Assembly: GCF_000224515.1 (NCBI RefSeq)
Contig: NZ_AGAF01000278.1
Coordinates: forward strand, 40,975 to 104,974
DNA length: 64,000 nucleotides
Source of the DNA: Desulfosporosinus sp. OT
Lineage (GTDB): Bacteria > Bacillota > Desulfitobacteriia > Desulfitobacteriales > Desulfitobacteriaceae
Reading direction: 5' to 3'
A program made the translations under genes and the position numbers. Below the pieces are notes generated by a model, which saw only the letters and a program-made list of their open reading frames with translations, was not told where the DNA came from and made no database searches. Shown piece by piece: positions 7,665 to 15,613 of this stretch. How positions within the stretch are numbered: the stretch's first letter is position 1; every line of letters starts with the position of its first letter.

Positions 7665-8516
7665 ATGGATTGGCTTGACGCAATGAACAGGGCGGTAGAA
7701 TATCTAGAGGCTAACCTTACTGAAAAGTTGGATATTGAGAAGGTAGCGAAAATTGCCTTATCATCCCCATTTCACTTTCAGCGTATGTACCATATGATGA
7801 CCGGTGTTACTATAGCTGAATATGTGCGCAGAAGAAGGCTTACCCTCGCTGCCCAGGATATTTTATCCGGCAAAAAAATCATTGATGTAGCATATAGGTA
7901 TGGCTATGAAACGCCCGAAGCCTTCACTAAAGCTTTTGGGAAAATGCATGGAATATGCCCTTCGGCTGCGCGCGGGCTGGGAGCAAATCTCAAGGCATAT
8001 CCAAAACTCTCCTTTCATATTTCAATAAAAGGAGATGAAGATATGAATTACAAGATTGTTGATAAAGAGAGCTTTACCGTAGTAGGTAAACAAAGAAGGA
8101 TGACTATGGTGAACGAAGAAAACTTTATACAAGTTGCTAAATTCTGGGACGATTGCGTGAAGGATGGTTCATACCAGTGGATCAGCTCAAAGGCAGGCAA
8201 GCTTGGTGTCCTGGGTATATTTAAGGATTTCGACAAAGATGAATTTAATTATATAGTAGGAGTTGAGGAAATCAAAGATACCCTTCCGAAAGGATATGTT
8301 TCGGCAACTATACCCGCTGCAACCTGGGCAGTATTTGAATCAGTTGGAGCGCTGCCTGAAGCTTTAGTGGATATAATCCGAAGGGTATATTCAGAGTGGT
8401 TCCCAGCTACAGGATATCAGCATGATTGTTGCACACCAGGGCTTGAGGTTTATCCTGAAGGTGATAAACACTCTCCAGATTACAGATGTGAGTATTGGGT
8501 TCCGGTTAAGAAGTAA
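7665..8516 (+). CDS. AraC-family regulator with GyrI-like effector domain
   Basis: A 283-residue cytoplasmic transcription factor. Residues 1-110 hold two AraC-type helix-turn-helix motifs (KLDIEKVAKIALSSPFHFQR and the second ending KAFGKMHGICPSAARG). Residues about 125-283 form a GyrI/SOUL-like small-molecule binding domain (opening NYKIVDKESFTVVGKQRRMT, ending CEYWVPVKK). This order is that of the Rob/YdeE-like regulators that respond to drugs or other hydrophobic compounds. The start has an ideal AAGGAGGGG site. No target gene is adjacent: only decayed sequence lies on both sides. Confidence 0.9.
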   Translation: MDWLDAMNRAVEYLEANLTEKLDIEKVAKIALSSPFHFQRMYHMMTGVTIAEYVRRRRLTLAAQDILSGKKIIDVAYRYGYETPEAFTKAFGKMHGICPSAARGLGANLKAYPKLSFHISIKGDEDMNYKIVDKESFTVVGKQRRMTMVNEENFIQVAKFWDDCVKDGSYQWISSKAGKLGVLGIFKDFDKDEFNYIVGVEEIKDTLPKGYVSATIPAATWAVFESVGALPEALVDIIRRVYSEWFPATGYQHDCCTPGLEVYPEGDKHSPDYRCEYWVPVKK

Positions 8517-8524
8517 AAGACATG

Positions 8525-8586
8525 AAACTAAAGATAAGTATGGCTATATATCGATCGAATACAATTAGCCGTACTTATCTTAGTTT
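8525..8586. repeat. long inverted repeat after the AraC-type gene
   Basis: AAACTAAAGATAAGTA is matched by TACTTATCTTAGTTT with one bulged base, and GGCTA pairs with TAGCC inside it, making a stem of about 20 bp. No T run follows, so a terminator is possible but not typical. Confidence 0.5.
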
Positions 8587-8710
8587 GATCCACGAATTTA
8601 AGACTTTAGTTGTTTAAAGGCTGTTCGAGAGGGAGAGCTGATGAGTTTGAAGGCGAAAGTATTAATCGGGTTGGTCTTAGCGCTTCAAGGCAATTGTGCG
8701 ATCTTAGGTA

Positions 8711-8879
8711 GTTCGTTTTAGTATGCTTTTCTTTCCATTCTCGCACTATCCATTTATCGAGCTTGTAAAGAAATGCATTTGCCAGTAATGGCGAAATTAT
8801 ACCCCCTTGGGTGTTCCGACTTCCGTGATTGCCAGCTCATTCATGACTCCTGCGAGAAGCCTTGCTTCAACTGTGGGTG
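8711..8879 (-). pseudogene. fragment of a group II intron-type reverse transcriptase
   Basis: On the minus strand the sequence reads VEARLLAGVMNELAITEVGT then PKG; after a one-base deletion in a run of C residues (8802-8806) it continues IISPLLANAFLYKLDKWIVR and EWKEKHTKTN. GTPQGGIISPLLANIFL is a hallmark of retron and group II intron reverse transcriptases, located just after the catalytic motif. Only this segment is left; the YADD catalytic motif and the maturase domain are missing. Confidence 0.6.
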
Positions 8880-9055
8880 CGAAAAATCCCTATGTGTACA
8901 GAGAATATAGGTATGATTCTGAAACTGGGCTATATTATCTGCAGAGTAGGTATTATAGTCCTGATGGGAGTAGGTTATTAATGCCGATGCTTTATGTGGA
9001 AAAGTAGAAGATTTATATTTCAGCGTTCTCTCAGTCTTTACTCAGGAACAACTCA
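8877..9055 (+). pseudogene. RHS-repeat-associated core fragment
   Basis: The plus strand encodes NPYVYREYRYDSETGLYYLQ then SRYYSPDGSR, the conserved end of the RHS core shell. A one-base shift then moves the continuing motif INADALCG into another frame. RHS proteins are large secreted polymorphic toxins or wall proteins; only the core border remains, with no N-terminal shell and no toxin domain. Confidence 0.65.
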
Positions 9056-9144
9056 GTTTGTGAAGTTATAATCAGTAATCGGTGCTAGGCGCAAAAGTTA
9101 ATCCAAAGAATTGAATGTTACAATACTTCTAAGGATGTGCTAAC

Positions 9145-9531
9145 GTGAATTTAAAAACAATGGCAGGAACTTTAACAATCATTGTGATGTTAACAACACC
9201 AACATTGGCTCAAGCAAATGTTGCTTCAGCTAAGCCAGCGACATCGCTAATAGACCAATCCAAAATAGTTGGATTAACGGCTGAAGAATTGGTTAACGAT
9301 ATAACAAGCCCGAACGACGATGAACTTAGTATACAGCTTAAAGCAGCAAGACAAACGAAACAACTTGCAACTCTTCTGACCCGGGCCAAAACCCTTGATG
9401 TTGATATTACAGGCCTGACTAATGATCAAGCAAGAGTAAGGATTAAGGCAGCGGAAAGAGCAAATACTCTTACCCGTCTTTTGGCTGATGCTAAGACGCT
9501 AGGCATTGGTATTAATGAAAAACTGGTTTAA
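9145..9531 (+). CDS. secreted small repeat protein, copy 1
   Basis: A 128-residue exported protein starting at GTG 9145 behind an AAGGATG site. The signal peptide (MNLKTMAGTLTIIVMLTTPT, cleavage after LAQA) has no lipobox cysteine, so the protein should be released or wall-associated. The mature part is polar and helical, with two imperfect units of about 35 residues of the form LARAKTLDVDITGLTNDQAR followed by KAAERANTLTRLLADAKTLG. A clear paralogue lies at 23969-24397; the last 30 residues are almost identical. I know of no function. Both copies are single genes. Confidence 0.75.
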   Translation: MNLKTMAGTLTIIVMLTTPTLAQANVASAKPATSLIDQSKIVGLTAEELVNDITSPNDDELSIQLKAARQTKQLATLLTRAKTLDVDITGLTNDQARVRIKAAERANTLTRLLADAKTLGIGINEKLV

Positions 9532-9631
9532 ATCATGGTTCCCCGTACGTTTACGAAAACGGCAATTCGGAAAAAATGAGACGACAGTTTAATGCTACAA
9601 GACTTTAATATTAGTTGTTGAGGAGATCTTT

Positions 9632-10543
9632 ATGCTAGATGTTTGTTTACTGGGAACTGGAGGAATGATGCCGCTGCCGGACAGGTGGCTGTCATCCCTA
9701 CTGATAAAGTGTAAGGGAAGAATGATCCTCATAGATTGTGGGGAAGGAACTCAAATCCCGCTCAGAATGGCCGCTTGGGGTTTCAAAACGATTGATGCCG
9801 TTCTATTTACTCATTATCATGGGGATCATATAGCCGGATTACCCGGGCTGCTTCTAACCATAGGTAATTCAGGGAGAGAAAAACCATTAACTTTGCTCGG
9901 GCCTCCAGGACTAAAAAAAGTTGTTGAAGGCTTAACGGTCATTGCACCCCTGTTACCCTTTGAACTAGACTTAATTGAACTATCAGACATGGAAAGTGCC
10001 GAAACACACATAGGTGATCTTAATATAAAGAGTATCCCTGTAGAACATACCCTTCCCTGTTTATCCTATTGTCTAGAGCTTAAAAGGCAGGGTAGATTTA
10101 ATGTTGAACGTGCTAAGCAACTAGGCATTCCTGTAAGCTACTGGAGTAGGCTTCAGAAAGGTGTAACAATAATACTTGAAGACCAGATAGTTAGCCCTCA
10201 AATGGTTCTTGGTGAAACAAGGAAAGGGATTAAAGTTTGCTATTGTACTGATACAAGACCAACAGAGGGTTTAATTGAGTTTATAGAAGGCTCAGACCTT
10301 TTTATTTGTGAAGGGATGTATGGTGATGAGGACGACTTGTCCAAAGCGATCCAGAAAAAGCATATGATGTTTTCTGAAGCTGGATTACTCGCTCAACAAG
10401 CCAGTGTAAAAGAACTATGGCTCACTCACTATAGTCCGTCGTTAACAGAACCTGAGAAATATATTGAGTCTGTGAAAACAACTTTTTCCAATACCGTAAT
10501 TGGGAAGGATTCACTAATTAAGTCGCTAAAATTTACGGATTAA
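9632..10543 (+). CDS. rnz: ribonuclease Z-like metallo-beta-lactamase
   Basis: RNase Z cuts the 3' trailer from tRNA precursors. This 303-residue protein has the beta-lactamase fold signature HYHGDH (H61, H63, D65, H66) for binding two zinc ions, the early strand LLGTGGMMPLPDRW, the LIDCGEGTQ motif and, near the end, LTHYSPS containing the last zinc histidine. The length is that of bacterial ElaC/RnZ. It stands alone. A non-tRNA role in the same family cannot be excluded by sequence alone. Confidence 0.85.
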   Translation: MLDVCLLGTGGMMPLPDRWLSSLLIKCKGRMILIDCGEGTQIPLRMAAWGFKTIDAVLFTHYHGDHIAGLPGLLLTIGNSGREKPLTLLGPPGLKKVVEGLTVIAPLLPFELDLIELSDMESAETHIGDLNIKSIPVEHTLPCLSYCLELKRQGRFNVERAKQLGIPVSYWSRLQKGVTIILEDQIVSPQMVLGETRKGIKVCYCTDTRPTEGLIEFIEGSDLFICEGMYGDEDDLSKAIQKKHMMFSEAGLLAQQASVKELWLTHYSPSLTEPEKYIESVKTTFSNTVIGKDSLIKSLKFTD

Positions 10544-10575
10544 ATTAGGCAACCGGCGACGTTGCTTGAAGATCT

Positions 10576-11382
10576 TTATGGTTGAATATGCCTCGACTTG
10601 ATCTTTTCAAACATCGTCAAAAGCCCACCGCAAAGACTATAGATTAAGTCAACATTGAGATTATCTCCTGCTGACGAATCGAAAAATACATTGAGTTTGG
10701 ATTCTAGATCCTCTTCTGGTTTGCTGTAACAAATTAACATGGGCACCTTGGGTAGCGGATACAGTACGAGCGAAATATCGGACGAGTAACTTTTTTCCAC
10801 CTGCTTTCCGCCAAAAATGTGGATCATGTCCTCTAACAGATCCGGATAAATATCGGCAATTTGTTTGAGAGGTTTTTCAAACTTGTGCTCAAAATATGAA
10901 TCCCATATCTTCTCCTTGCTAAGCTCCCTGAACGTAACCCATTTTCCAGTAAGATCATTTCCTGCACAGTGAATAATATAGTTAAGCAATGGTACCGTCA
11001 CCCATATATTGACATGGCAGTCAGAGATGATATTTCCCTTCGCATCAACCGTGAAGTCCTTTCCCAAACACTTGATTGATAACTTATCGCCAGAAAACGT
11101 AGCCCCCAATCGTTGCACTGAGGCAGAAAAATCGATTGAGGCTATTTCTCTTTGCAGCGGTACGAGTATTTGTTTCAGTTGCTCTTCAGGAGCCATTTGT
11201 TTAATAATCTTACTATCGACTTCCTCAATGATCTGGCTCTCTAAATGAGGACATTCACCAAAACGTTTTTGTCCCTTAATTACCAAATCTGCAAATGCTA
11301 AGCATGTTGCCATCCCACACAGTTTGCAATTTGATTTTGGGAGTAACTTGTATACTTCTAGAGGATTGTTAAGCTGTGACAT
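10576..11382 (-). CDS. 4Fe-4S / DUF3786 protein
   Basis: A 268-residue cytoplasmic protein. The N-terminus carries a four-cysteine iron-sulfur motif (C19, C22, C27, C44, in LPKSNCKLCGMATCLAFA) like that of the gamma subunit of the corrinoid iron-sulfur protein and of corrinoid activation proteins. The rest is a DUF3786-like domain. In anaerobes this architecture occurs near one-carbon and corrinoid metabolism, but no such gene is next to it here. The exact role is unknown. Confidence 0.75.
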   Translation of the reverse strand: MSQLNNPLEVYKLLPKSNCKLCGMATCLAFADLVIKGQKRFGECPHLESQIIEEVDSKIIKQMAPEEQLKQILVPLQREIASIDFSASVQRLGATFSGDKLSIKCLGKDFTVDAKGNIISDCHVNIWVTVPLLNYIIHCAGNDLTGKWVTFRELSKEKIWDSYFEHKFEKPLKQIADIYPDLLEDMIHIFGGKQVEKSYSSDISLVLYPLPKVPMLICYSKPEEDLESKLNVFFDSSAGDNLNVDLIYSLCGGLLTMFEKIKSRHIQP

Positions 11383-11526
11383 CTGATATTACCCCTTCCT
11401 GAAGTAATTGTAGTGTTAATATTCTTCCATCATCAGAATTCTCCACGTTTCTCTTTTCCCCTGCCGTAATATTTCGTTTATTACATATTTTCGAATATTC
11501 TATTATATTACGAGCTCTTTGGGCTG

Positions 11527-11976
11527 TTAGCTAAAACTTTTTTCCAGTTCCTTCTTTAGAACATCTGCTGGGAAATACCGTCCTGGGCATTCCGTGGCAG
11601 CCCCAGGCACGTCCCGGTGCAGCTCAACGTCTGTCGGCTTTAGAGAAAAGACAGTCAAAAGTTGTACGACTTTATTAATCAACCCAACGAGTTGGGTATC
11701 CGGTACTTCCTTTTCGCTGAAATTTCCTACGAGACAGATTCCGATTCCCACTGGAATTGCGATGTCCTGCTTTACAATGCGCTCCCACTCGATCTAAGGG
11801 ACGCCCATCCTCACAGCTTCCGTTAGGCATAATTACAAAGTGATAGCCAATACGCTCCACCCCTTAGTTTGGTGCCACTCACGTATCATCTCAGCATTTA
11901 CCGAAACCGTCTTTCCCGCCCTCCTCACTTCTGTAGGGCTTGCTGAGTGATGGATAACTATTTTTCGCCAATCCAT
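11527..11976 (-). pseudogene. N-acetylmuramoyl-L-alanine amidase broken by two frameshifts
   Basis: Three minus-strand frames together spell an amidase_2/PGRP domain: MDWRKIVIHHSASPTEVRRA through REWHQTKGW in the first, VERIGYHFVIMPNGSCEDGR then PLDRVGAHC in the second, and GIGICLVGNFSEKEVPD through LHRDV and CPGRYFP in the third. The zinc histidines of HHS and of ELHRDVPGAATECPGR are visible, but the frame shifts after KGW and again after NSS. It begins at ATG 11976 behind GAGGGGAG. Such amidases cut cell wall peptides and are common in prophages and sporulation; this one should be inactive unless the shifts are sequence errors. Confidence 0.8.
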
Positions 11977-12038
11977 TCTATTCTCCCCTCTCCCTCAACT
12001 TCGGGACGACAACGGCTTTACTAATAGCCCCAATCCAA

Positions 12039-12872
12039 CTATTCCTCGTAACAACCTCTCAGGAGAGCAATTTCTTCGGCATAGCCTGAAAGCTCGTTGG
12101 GTGTTTCGAGAAAGAAAGGCAGGTGCCGAAGTTTAGGGTGATTGATGATTTGGGTGATGGCTTTCAAACCAATAGTGCCCTCACCGATTTTGGCATGGCG
12201 ATCTTTACGACTGCCCTTAAGATTCATGCTGTCATTTAGGTGGATCGCCAAAAGCTTCTTTAAACCAATGACCTCATCAAACTTATCAAGCACACCGTCC
12301 AGATCATGTACAATATCATAACCTGCGTCATTGATATGGCACGTATCCAAGCAAACACCGATTTTGTCTGATAAAACGACACCATCTATGATCTGCTTGA
12401 TTTCTTCGAAGGTACGCCCCACCTCTGTACCTTTACCTGCCATGGTTTCAAGCAACACAGTGGTCGTCTGTTCGGGTTTTAAAAGAGCGTTAAGCTGCGC
12501 AATAATCAGTCGTATACCCACTTCTGAGCCTTGCCCACCATGGCTGCCCGGGTGGAAGTTATAGAGGTTGTTAGGTAAATACTCCATACGAACCAAATCA
12601 TCAGCCATAACTTGGGCAGCAAACTCTCTAGTTTTTTCCTCAGGGGAGCAAGCGTTGAGGGTATAAGGGGCATGAGCTAAAATCGGAGCAAATTGATTTT
12701 CCTTCATCAGCCTAAGCAAAGACTCAGCATCCTTCGGATCGATTGCCTTCGCTTTACTGCCTCTTGGATTACGGGTGAAAAACTGAAACGTATTGGCATG
12801 TATTTTCAGAGCATCTTTACCTATAGCTTGGAATCCTTTAGAAATCGATAAATGACATCCAATCTTTAACAT
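12039..12872 (-). CDS. nfo: endonuclease IV (AP endonuclease)
   Basis: Endonuclease IV cuts DNA 5' to abasic sites in base excision repair, using three zinc ions in a TIM barrel. The 277 residues cover the whole domain: [10 protein letters not shown] at the start, [12 protein letters not shown], the zinc-ligand regions [38 protein letters not shown] and [20 protein letters not shown], then FFLETPNE at the end. All expected His, Asp and Glu ligands are present. It is a single gene between the amidase remnant and a dispersed repeat. Confidence 0.95.
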   Translation of the reverse strand: MLKIGCHLSISKGFQAIGKDALKIHANTFQFFTRNPRGSKAKAIDPKDAESLLRLMKENQFAPILAHAPYTLNACSPEEKTREFAAQVMADDLVRMEYLPNNLYNFHPGSHGGQGSEVGIRLIIAQLNALLKPEQTTTVLLETMAGKGTEVGRTFEEIKQIIDGVVLSDKIGVCLDTCHINDAGYDIVHDLDGVLDKFDEVIGLKKLLAIHLNDSMNLKGSRKDRHAKIGEGTIGLKAITQIINHPKLRHLPFFLETPNELSGYAEEIALLRGCYEE

Positions 12873-13012
12873 CGTAATCCTTCTTTCTCGTGCAAGACTT
12901 CCAATGCATTATATTCCAATTTCTGACCTTATTCAAAAGTTCACCCCGAAGCTTCATTAGACATTTCTAAAAAACGGCAATCCCACCTAGACAAAGCTTT
13001 ATATTCTGGGAG

Positions 13013-13042
13013 TTGAGTATTACTGATATAATAATATATAAT
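13013..13042 (+). promoter_or_regulatory. possible sigma-A promoter upstream of yeiH-1
   Basis: TTGAGT and TATAAT are separated by 18 bases in very AT-rich DNA. A transcript from here would run through repeat A into the first YeiH gene 290 bases downstream. Unlike yeiH-2 I see no -24/-12 promoter here. Confidence 0.35.
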
Positions 13043-13134
13043 GTCAATATATAATTTATAAAGAGACAACTATTTAGTAGAAAGGATAATGTTTATGTAC
13101 CAGATGAATTAATCTACATTCTGGAGTTATGTAA

Positions 13135-13232
13135 TAAAGAAAACTTGGCTGGCGCCCACGAAGACACTGTCTTTGCACGTATTAGCCTTTCTTGCAGAAT
13201 ATAACGTAAGTTTATACTTTCTGATTGTACAA
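13135..13232 (+). repeat. dispersed ~100 bp repeat, copy A
   Basis: Matches copy C at 21038-21137 over its full length, from TAAAGAAAACTTGGCTGGCG to the final GTACAA, and copy B in inverted orientation. The core carries the palindrome-like CGAAGACACTGTCTTTG. It contains no open reading frame. Confidence 0.85.
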
Positions 13233-13327
13233 GCCAAAGGTTATGCCTATATTAAGCCTTAATTTGGTATGTAATGTTCGTGTGAAAAGAAGTATAATGA
13301 AGGGCTCAAAAGGAGAGGGGTAAACCA

Positions 13328-14680
13328 TTGGGCTATGCATCCACTGCAAAGAAATCAACAGTTCCTGCCGGGGGCTGGTCCGACCTTTGGAGACAGGAAG
13401 ATTATTGGGCTATGTGGCTGGGTCTAACGATCATTCTGTTAGCGATCGTATTTTGGAGTATTGGGAATAACTTCATGAATTGGATTGTACTTAAGATACC
13501 AAGTTATAGTGACTACAGAACTGCTATAAGTTATCTTACTAGCCATAAGAGCGCTATCTTGGCACTCTATTTGTTTTTTCTCATACTATTTTCAATTGCG
13601 GTTAAGGTCCTTAGCGGAGAAGTCCAACGATTTTTAGTAGGATTCACTTTTCTTTTTTCAATGAGTATTCTTGTTTCGGTGTGGGGTTCTTGGGATGTCA
13701 TGAAACGATATAACTTTGAAACTCCGTTGCTCGCACTCGTAGTAGGCCTTGTTATAAGTAATTTTTTAAAGATTCCCTATTGGCTAAGTACCGCACTCCA
13801 AACCCAATTTTACGTAAAACTTGGCATTGTGTTAATGGGTGCTTCCCTCCCATTTACTTTAATTATCCAAGCAGGTTCAACTGCTTTTGCTCAAGCAACA
13901 ATTATTTCCCTAGCTACCTTCCTCACTATATATTGGACTGGAACACGGGTATTCGCGTTAGATAAGCGCTTTGCTGCTACACTGGCAGCGGGAGGATCGA
14001 TCTGCGGAGTTTCTGCTTCTATTGCCATTGGCGGTACAGTAAAAGCAGAAAAGCAACACGTGTCAATTGCAATTTCTCTGGTTATTCTATGGTCTATCAT
14101 TATGATTTTTATCCTCCCCTTAGCAATTAAAGCCTTAAATATTCTACCCGGTCCAGCAGGTGCTTGGATTGGTACAGCCGAATTTGCTGATGCTCCTGGT
14201 ATGGCCGCAGCGGCTGCAATAAATGAACAAGCAATCAAAACTTTTACCCTCATGAAGGTTGTCGGGCGTGATATGTTCATTGGGATTTGGTGTTTTATCA
14301 TGGCGCTTACTTCGATTACAAGATGGGACAAAAGGTATGCCGGCACCAATCCCAATGCTCTCGACATCTGGATTCGCTTTCCGAAATTCGTTTTAGGGTT
14401 CATTGTAGCCTCAATCATTATAACTATCTTAGCTGCTTCTGCTAATGGAGTAACCTCCAAAGCGATTGATAATAACATTATTAACCCGATTAGCGAGTTA
14501 AGAAATTGGGCCTTTATCTTTACCTTTCTCTCTATCGGCCTATCCAGTCGCTTGAAGGAACTTGCTTCAGTCGGTTGGAAGCCGTTTGCAGCTTTTACTG
14601 CGGGCGTATTAATAAACATTCCACTCGGATATCTTTTATCTGTTGTAATTATGGGTAACTATTGGATTACAATCAAATAA
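13328..14680 (+). CDS. YeiH-family putative sulfate exporter, paralogue 1
   Basis: A 450-residue polytopic membrane protein of the UPF0324/YeiH family (putative sulfate exporters; some members serve sulfonate degraders). The C-terminal 340 residues are the family core, with the signature GSICGVSASIAIGG, the charged KAEKQ loop and the conserved EFADAPGMAAAAAINEQAIK segment. About 110 extra residues with roughly three membrane spans precede it; E. coli YeiH is near 350 residues. Translation starts at TTG 13328 behind AAAAGGAGAGG. A closely similar paralogue lies at 15614. The substrate is inferred from family naming only. Confidence 0.85.
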   Translation: MGYASTAKKSTVPAGGWSDLWRQEDYWAMWLGLTIILLAIVFWSIGNNFMNWIVLKIPSYSDYRTAISYLTSHKSAILALYLFFLILFSIAVKVLSGEVQRFLVGFTFLFSMSILVSVWGSWDVMKRYNFETPLLALVVGLVISNFLKIPYWLSTALQTQFYVKLGIVLMGASLPFTLIIQAGSTAFAQATIISLATFLTIYWTGTRVFALDKRFAATLAAGGSICGVSASIAIGGTVKAEKQHVSIAISLVILWSIIMIFILPLAIKALNILPGPAGAWIGTAEFADAPGMAAAAAINEQAIKTFTLMKVVGRDMFIGIWCFIMALTSITRWDKRYAGTNPNALDIWIRFPKFVLGFIVASIIITILAASANGVTSKAIDNNIINPISELRNWAFIFTFLSIGLSSRLKELASVGWKPFAAFTAGVLINIPLGYLLSVVIMGNYWITIK

Positions 14681-14747
14681 ATCTTTTTCTGCTAAAAAGG
14701 GATTAATAAACATTCTCAGATAGTTTGAAGATTAAGGAGAAAAAAAT

Positions 14748-15104
14748 ATGCACAAAGATAATGAGACTTGTGTCCAAAGAGCTCGGTTTTTTTTCTATTT
14801 TTTTGAAAAGCCCAAGGAGACCCCTCCTTTCGATCAGATAGTGAAGGTAAAGCAGGTAAAGCCTGAAGCAATTCGTAATTTAAATAAGTTCTTGACCTCA
14901 AGATTAGAGCGGATTGCTACCATGATGGAATTGCTGACTGAAGTTCATAAGGACTGGGCAATCACAGGTAAAAAGGATTACATCCTCATGGAAACCGAAT
15001 CCTATGATTTTAACGCCTCCCTCCAGATTTTAAAAGAACATGGCTTCGACGATAGCGAGTTTATCCTTAAAGTTGAATATACTCGCAAATGGGGAGTCTT
15101 ATAA
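14748..15104 (+). CDS. conserved-looking hypothetical protein between the exporters
   Basis: A 118-residue soluble protein starting at ATG 14748 behind AAGGAG. It is basic at the N-terminus, then helical (NLNKFLTSRLERIATMMELL) and ends with a mixed alpha/beta region (KDYILMETESYDFNASLQIL). I do not recognise a family. It follows yeiH-1 by 67 bases on the same strand and shares its terminator, so the two probably form an operon and the protein may be linked to the transporter or its substrate. Confidence 0.65.
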   Translation: MHKDNETCVQRARFFFYFFEKPKETPPFDQIVKVKQVKPEAIRNLNKFLTSRLERIATMMELLTEVHKDWAITGKKDYILMETESYDFNASLQILKEHGFDDSEFILKVEYTRKWGVL

Positions 15105-15115
15105 ATTTCATCTTT

Positions 15116-15152
15116 AGTCTCTCTGCAAAATTTTTGCAGAGAGACTTTTTTA
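15116..15152 (+). terminator. intrinsic terminator of the yeiH-1 operon
   Basis: AGTCTCTCTGCAAAA pairs with TTTTGCAGAGAGACT over about 15 bp, with almost no loop, followed by six T residues. Confidence 0.95.
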
Positions 15153-15180
15153 TTTTCGTCAGCTGCCACTTCGCCAAGGC

Positions 15181-15290
15181 TAACAAGAAGGCTAATACGT
15201 GCGAAGACAGTGTCTGCATGAAGGGTTAATACGTGCGAAGACAGTGTCTTCGTGTGTGTGTGGGTGGGGGGGGCTGTCAAGTTTTCATTA
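15181..15290 (-). repeat. dispersed repeat, copy B (inverted, internally duplicated)
   Basis: Read on the minus strand this follows copies A and C: GAAAACTTG near 15281, then AGACACTGTCTTCGCACGTA and TTAGCC with CTTGTT-like sequence at the far end. The block TTAATACGTGCGAAGACAGT (or its GCTAATACG form) occurs twice in tandem. A short GT/G-rich run (15252-15274) replaces the GGCGCC stretch of the other copies. Confidence 0.75.
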
Positions 15291-15311
15291 TGTTTGTAGC
15301 TTCGAGACATT

Positions 15312-15347
15312 TTGTCATGACAATTTGGCACAAGTGACAAATTGTCA
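15312..15347 (+). promoter_or_regulatory. upstream activator sites for a sigma-54 regulator
   Basis: Two palindromes with the same half site: TTGTCATGACAA (15312-15323) and TGACAAATTGTCA (15335-15347), 11 bases apart. They lie about 80-115 bases upstream of the -24/-12 promoter, the usual place for enhancer-binding proteins. The NtrC-type activator encoded at 19635 is the obvious candidate to bind them. Confidence 0.7.
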
Positions 15348-15426
15348 GATCTCTTCATCAATTTTAACCTCCTCCGTTATGGGTTAAAAGCGTCTGTTTA
15401 CGCTAGTCTTCACCAGAACAGCTAGT

Positions 15427-15443
15427 TGGCATAGTAATTGCTT
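15427..15443 (+). promoter_or_regulatory. sigma-54 (-24/-12) promoter of yeiH-2
   Basis: TGGCATAGTAATTGCTT has the GG and GC dinucleotides exactly 10 bases apart and fits the TGGCAC-N5-TTGCW consensus with one change. Transcription would start near 15453, leaving a leader of about 160 bases. That leader holds a possible 29-codon ORF (ATG 15498, stop 15585-15587) whose ribosome site touches its ATG, so its translation is doubtful. Confidence 0.85.
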
Positions 15444-15613
15444 ATAGGTTTATATAAGTATTTAAATAATGGGACAAAATTGGGATTCATAAAGGAGATG
15501 AACTATCCGGTCTTGATCCGTAAAAAGGGGGGTGAACTCGGGAAGGGAATTATTTCTATATTATTGAGTTCGCAAAAGGGTTTCTAGCTATTTTTAAAAA
15601 GGAGTGTAAACAA

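Noticed and set aside
13240-13327. A second sigma-54 promoter ahead of yeiH-1
   Set aside because: The closest match (TTGGTATGTAATGTTCG) lacks the GC dinucleotide at -12.
13891-14619. 242-codon open frame on the minus strand opposite yeiH-1
   Set aside because: It lies wholly inside a clear membrane protein gene; the paralogue yeiH-2 keeps only a broken version of it, and no ribosome site precedes it.
15181-15274. Possible CRISPR-like tandem repeat (GTTAATACGTGCGAAGACAG twice)
   Set aside because: Only two units with no spacers, and the unit is part of the dispersed repeat found at 13135 and 21038.
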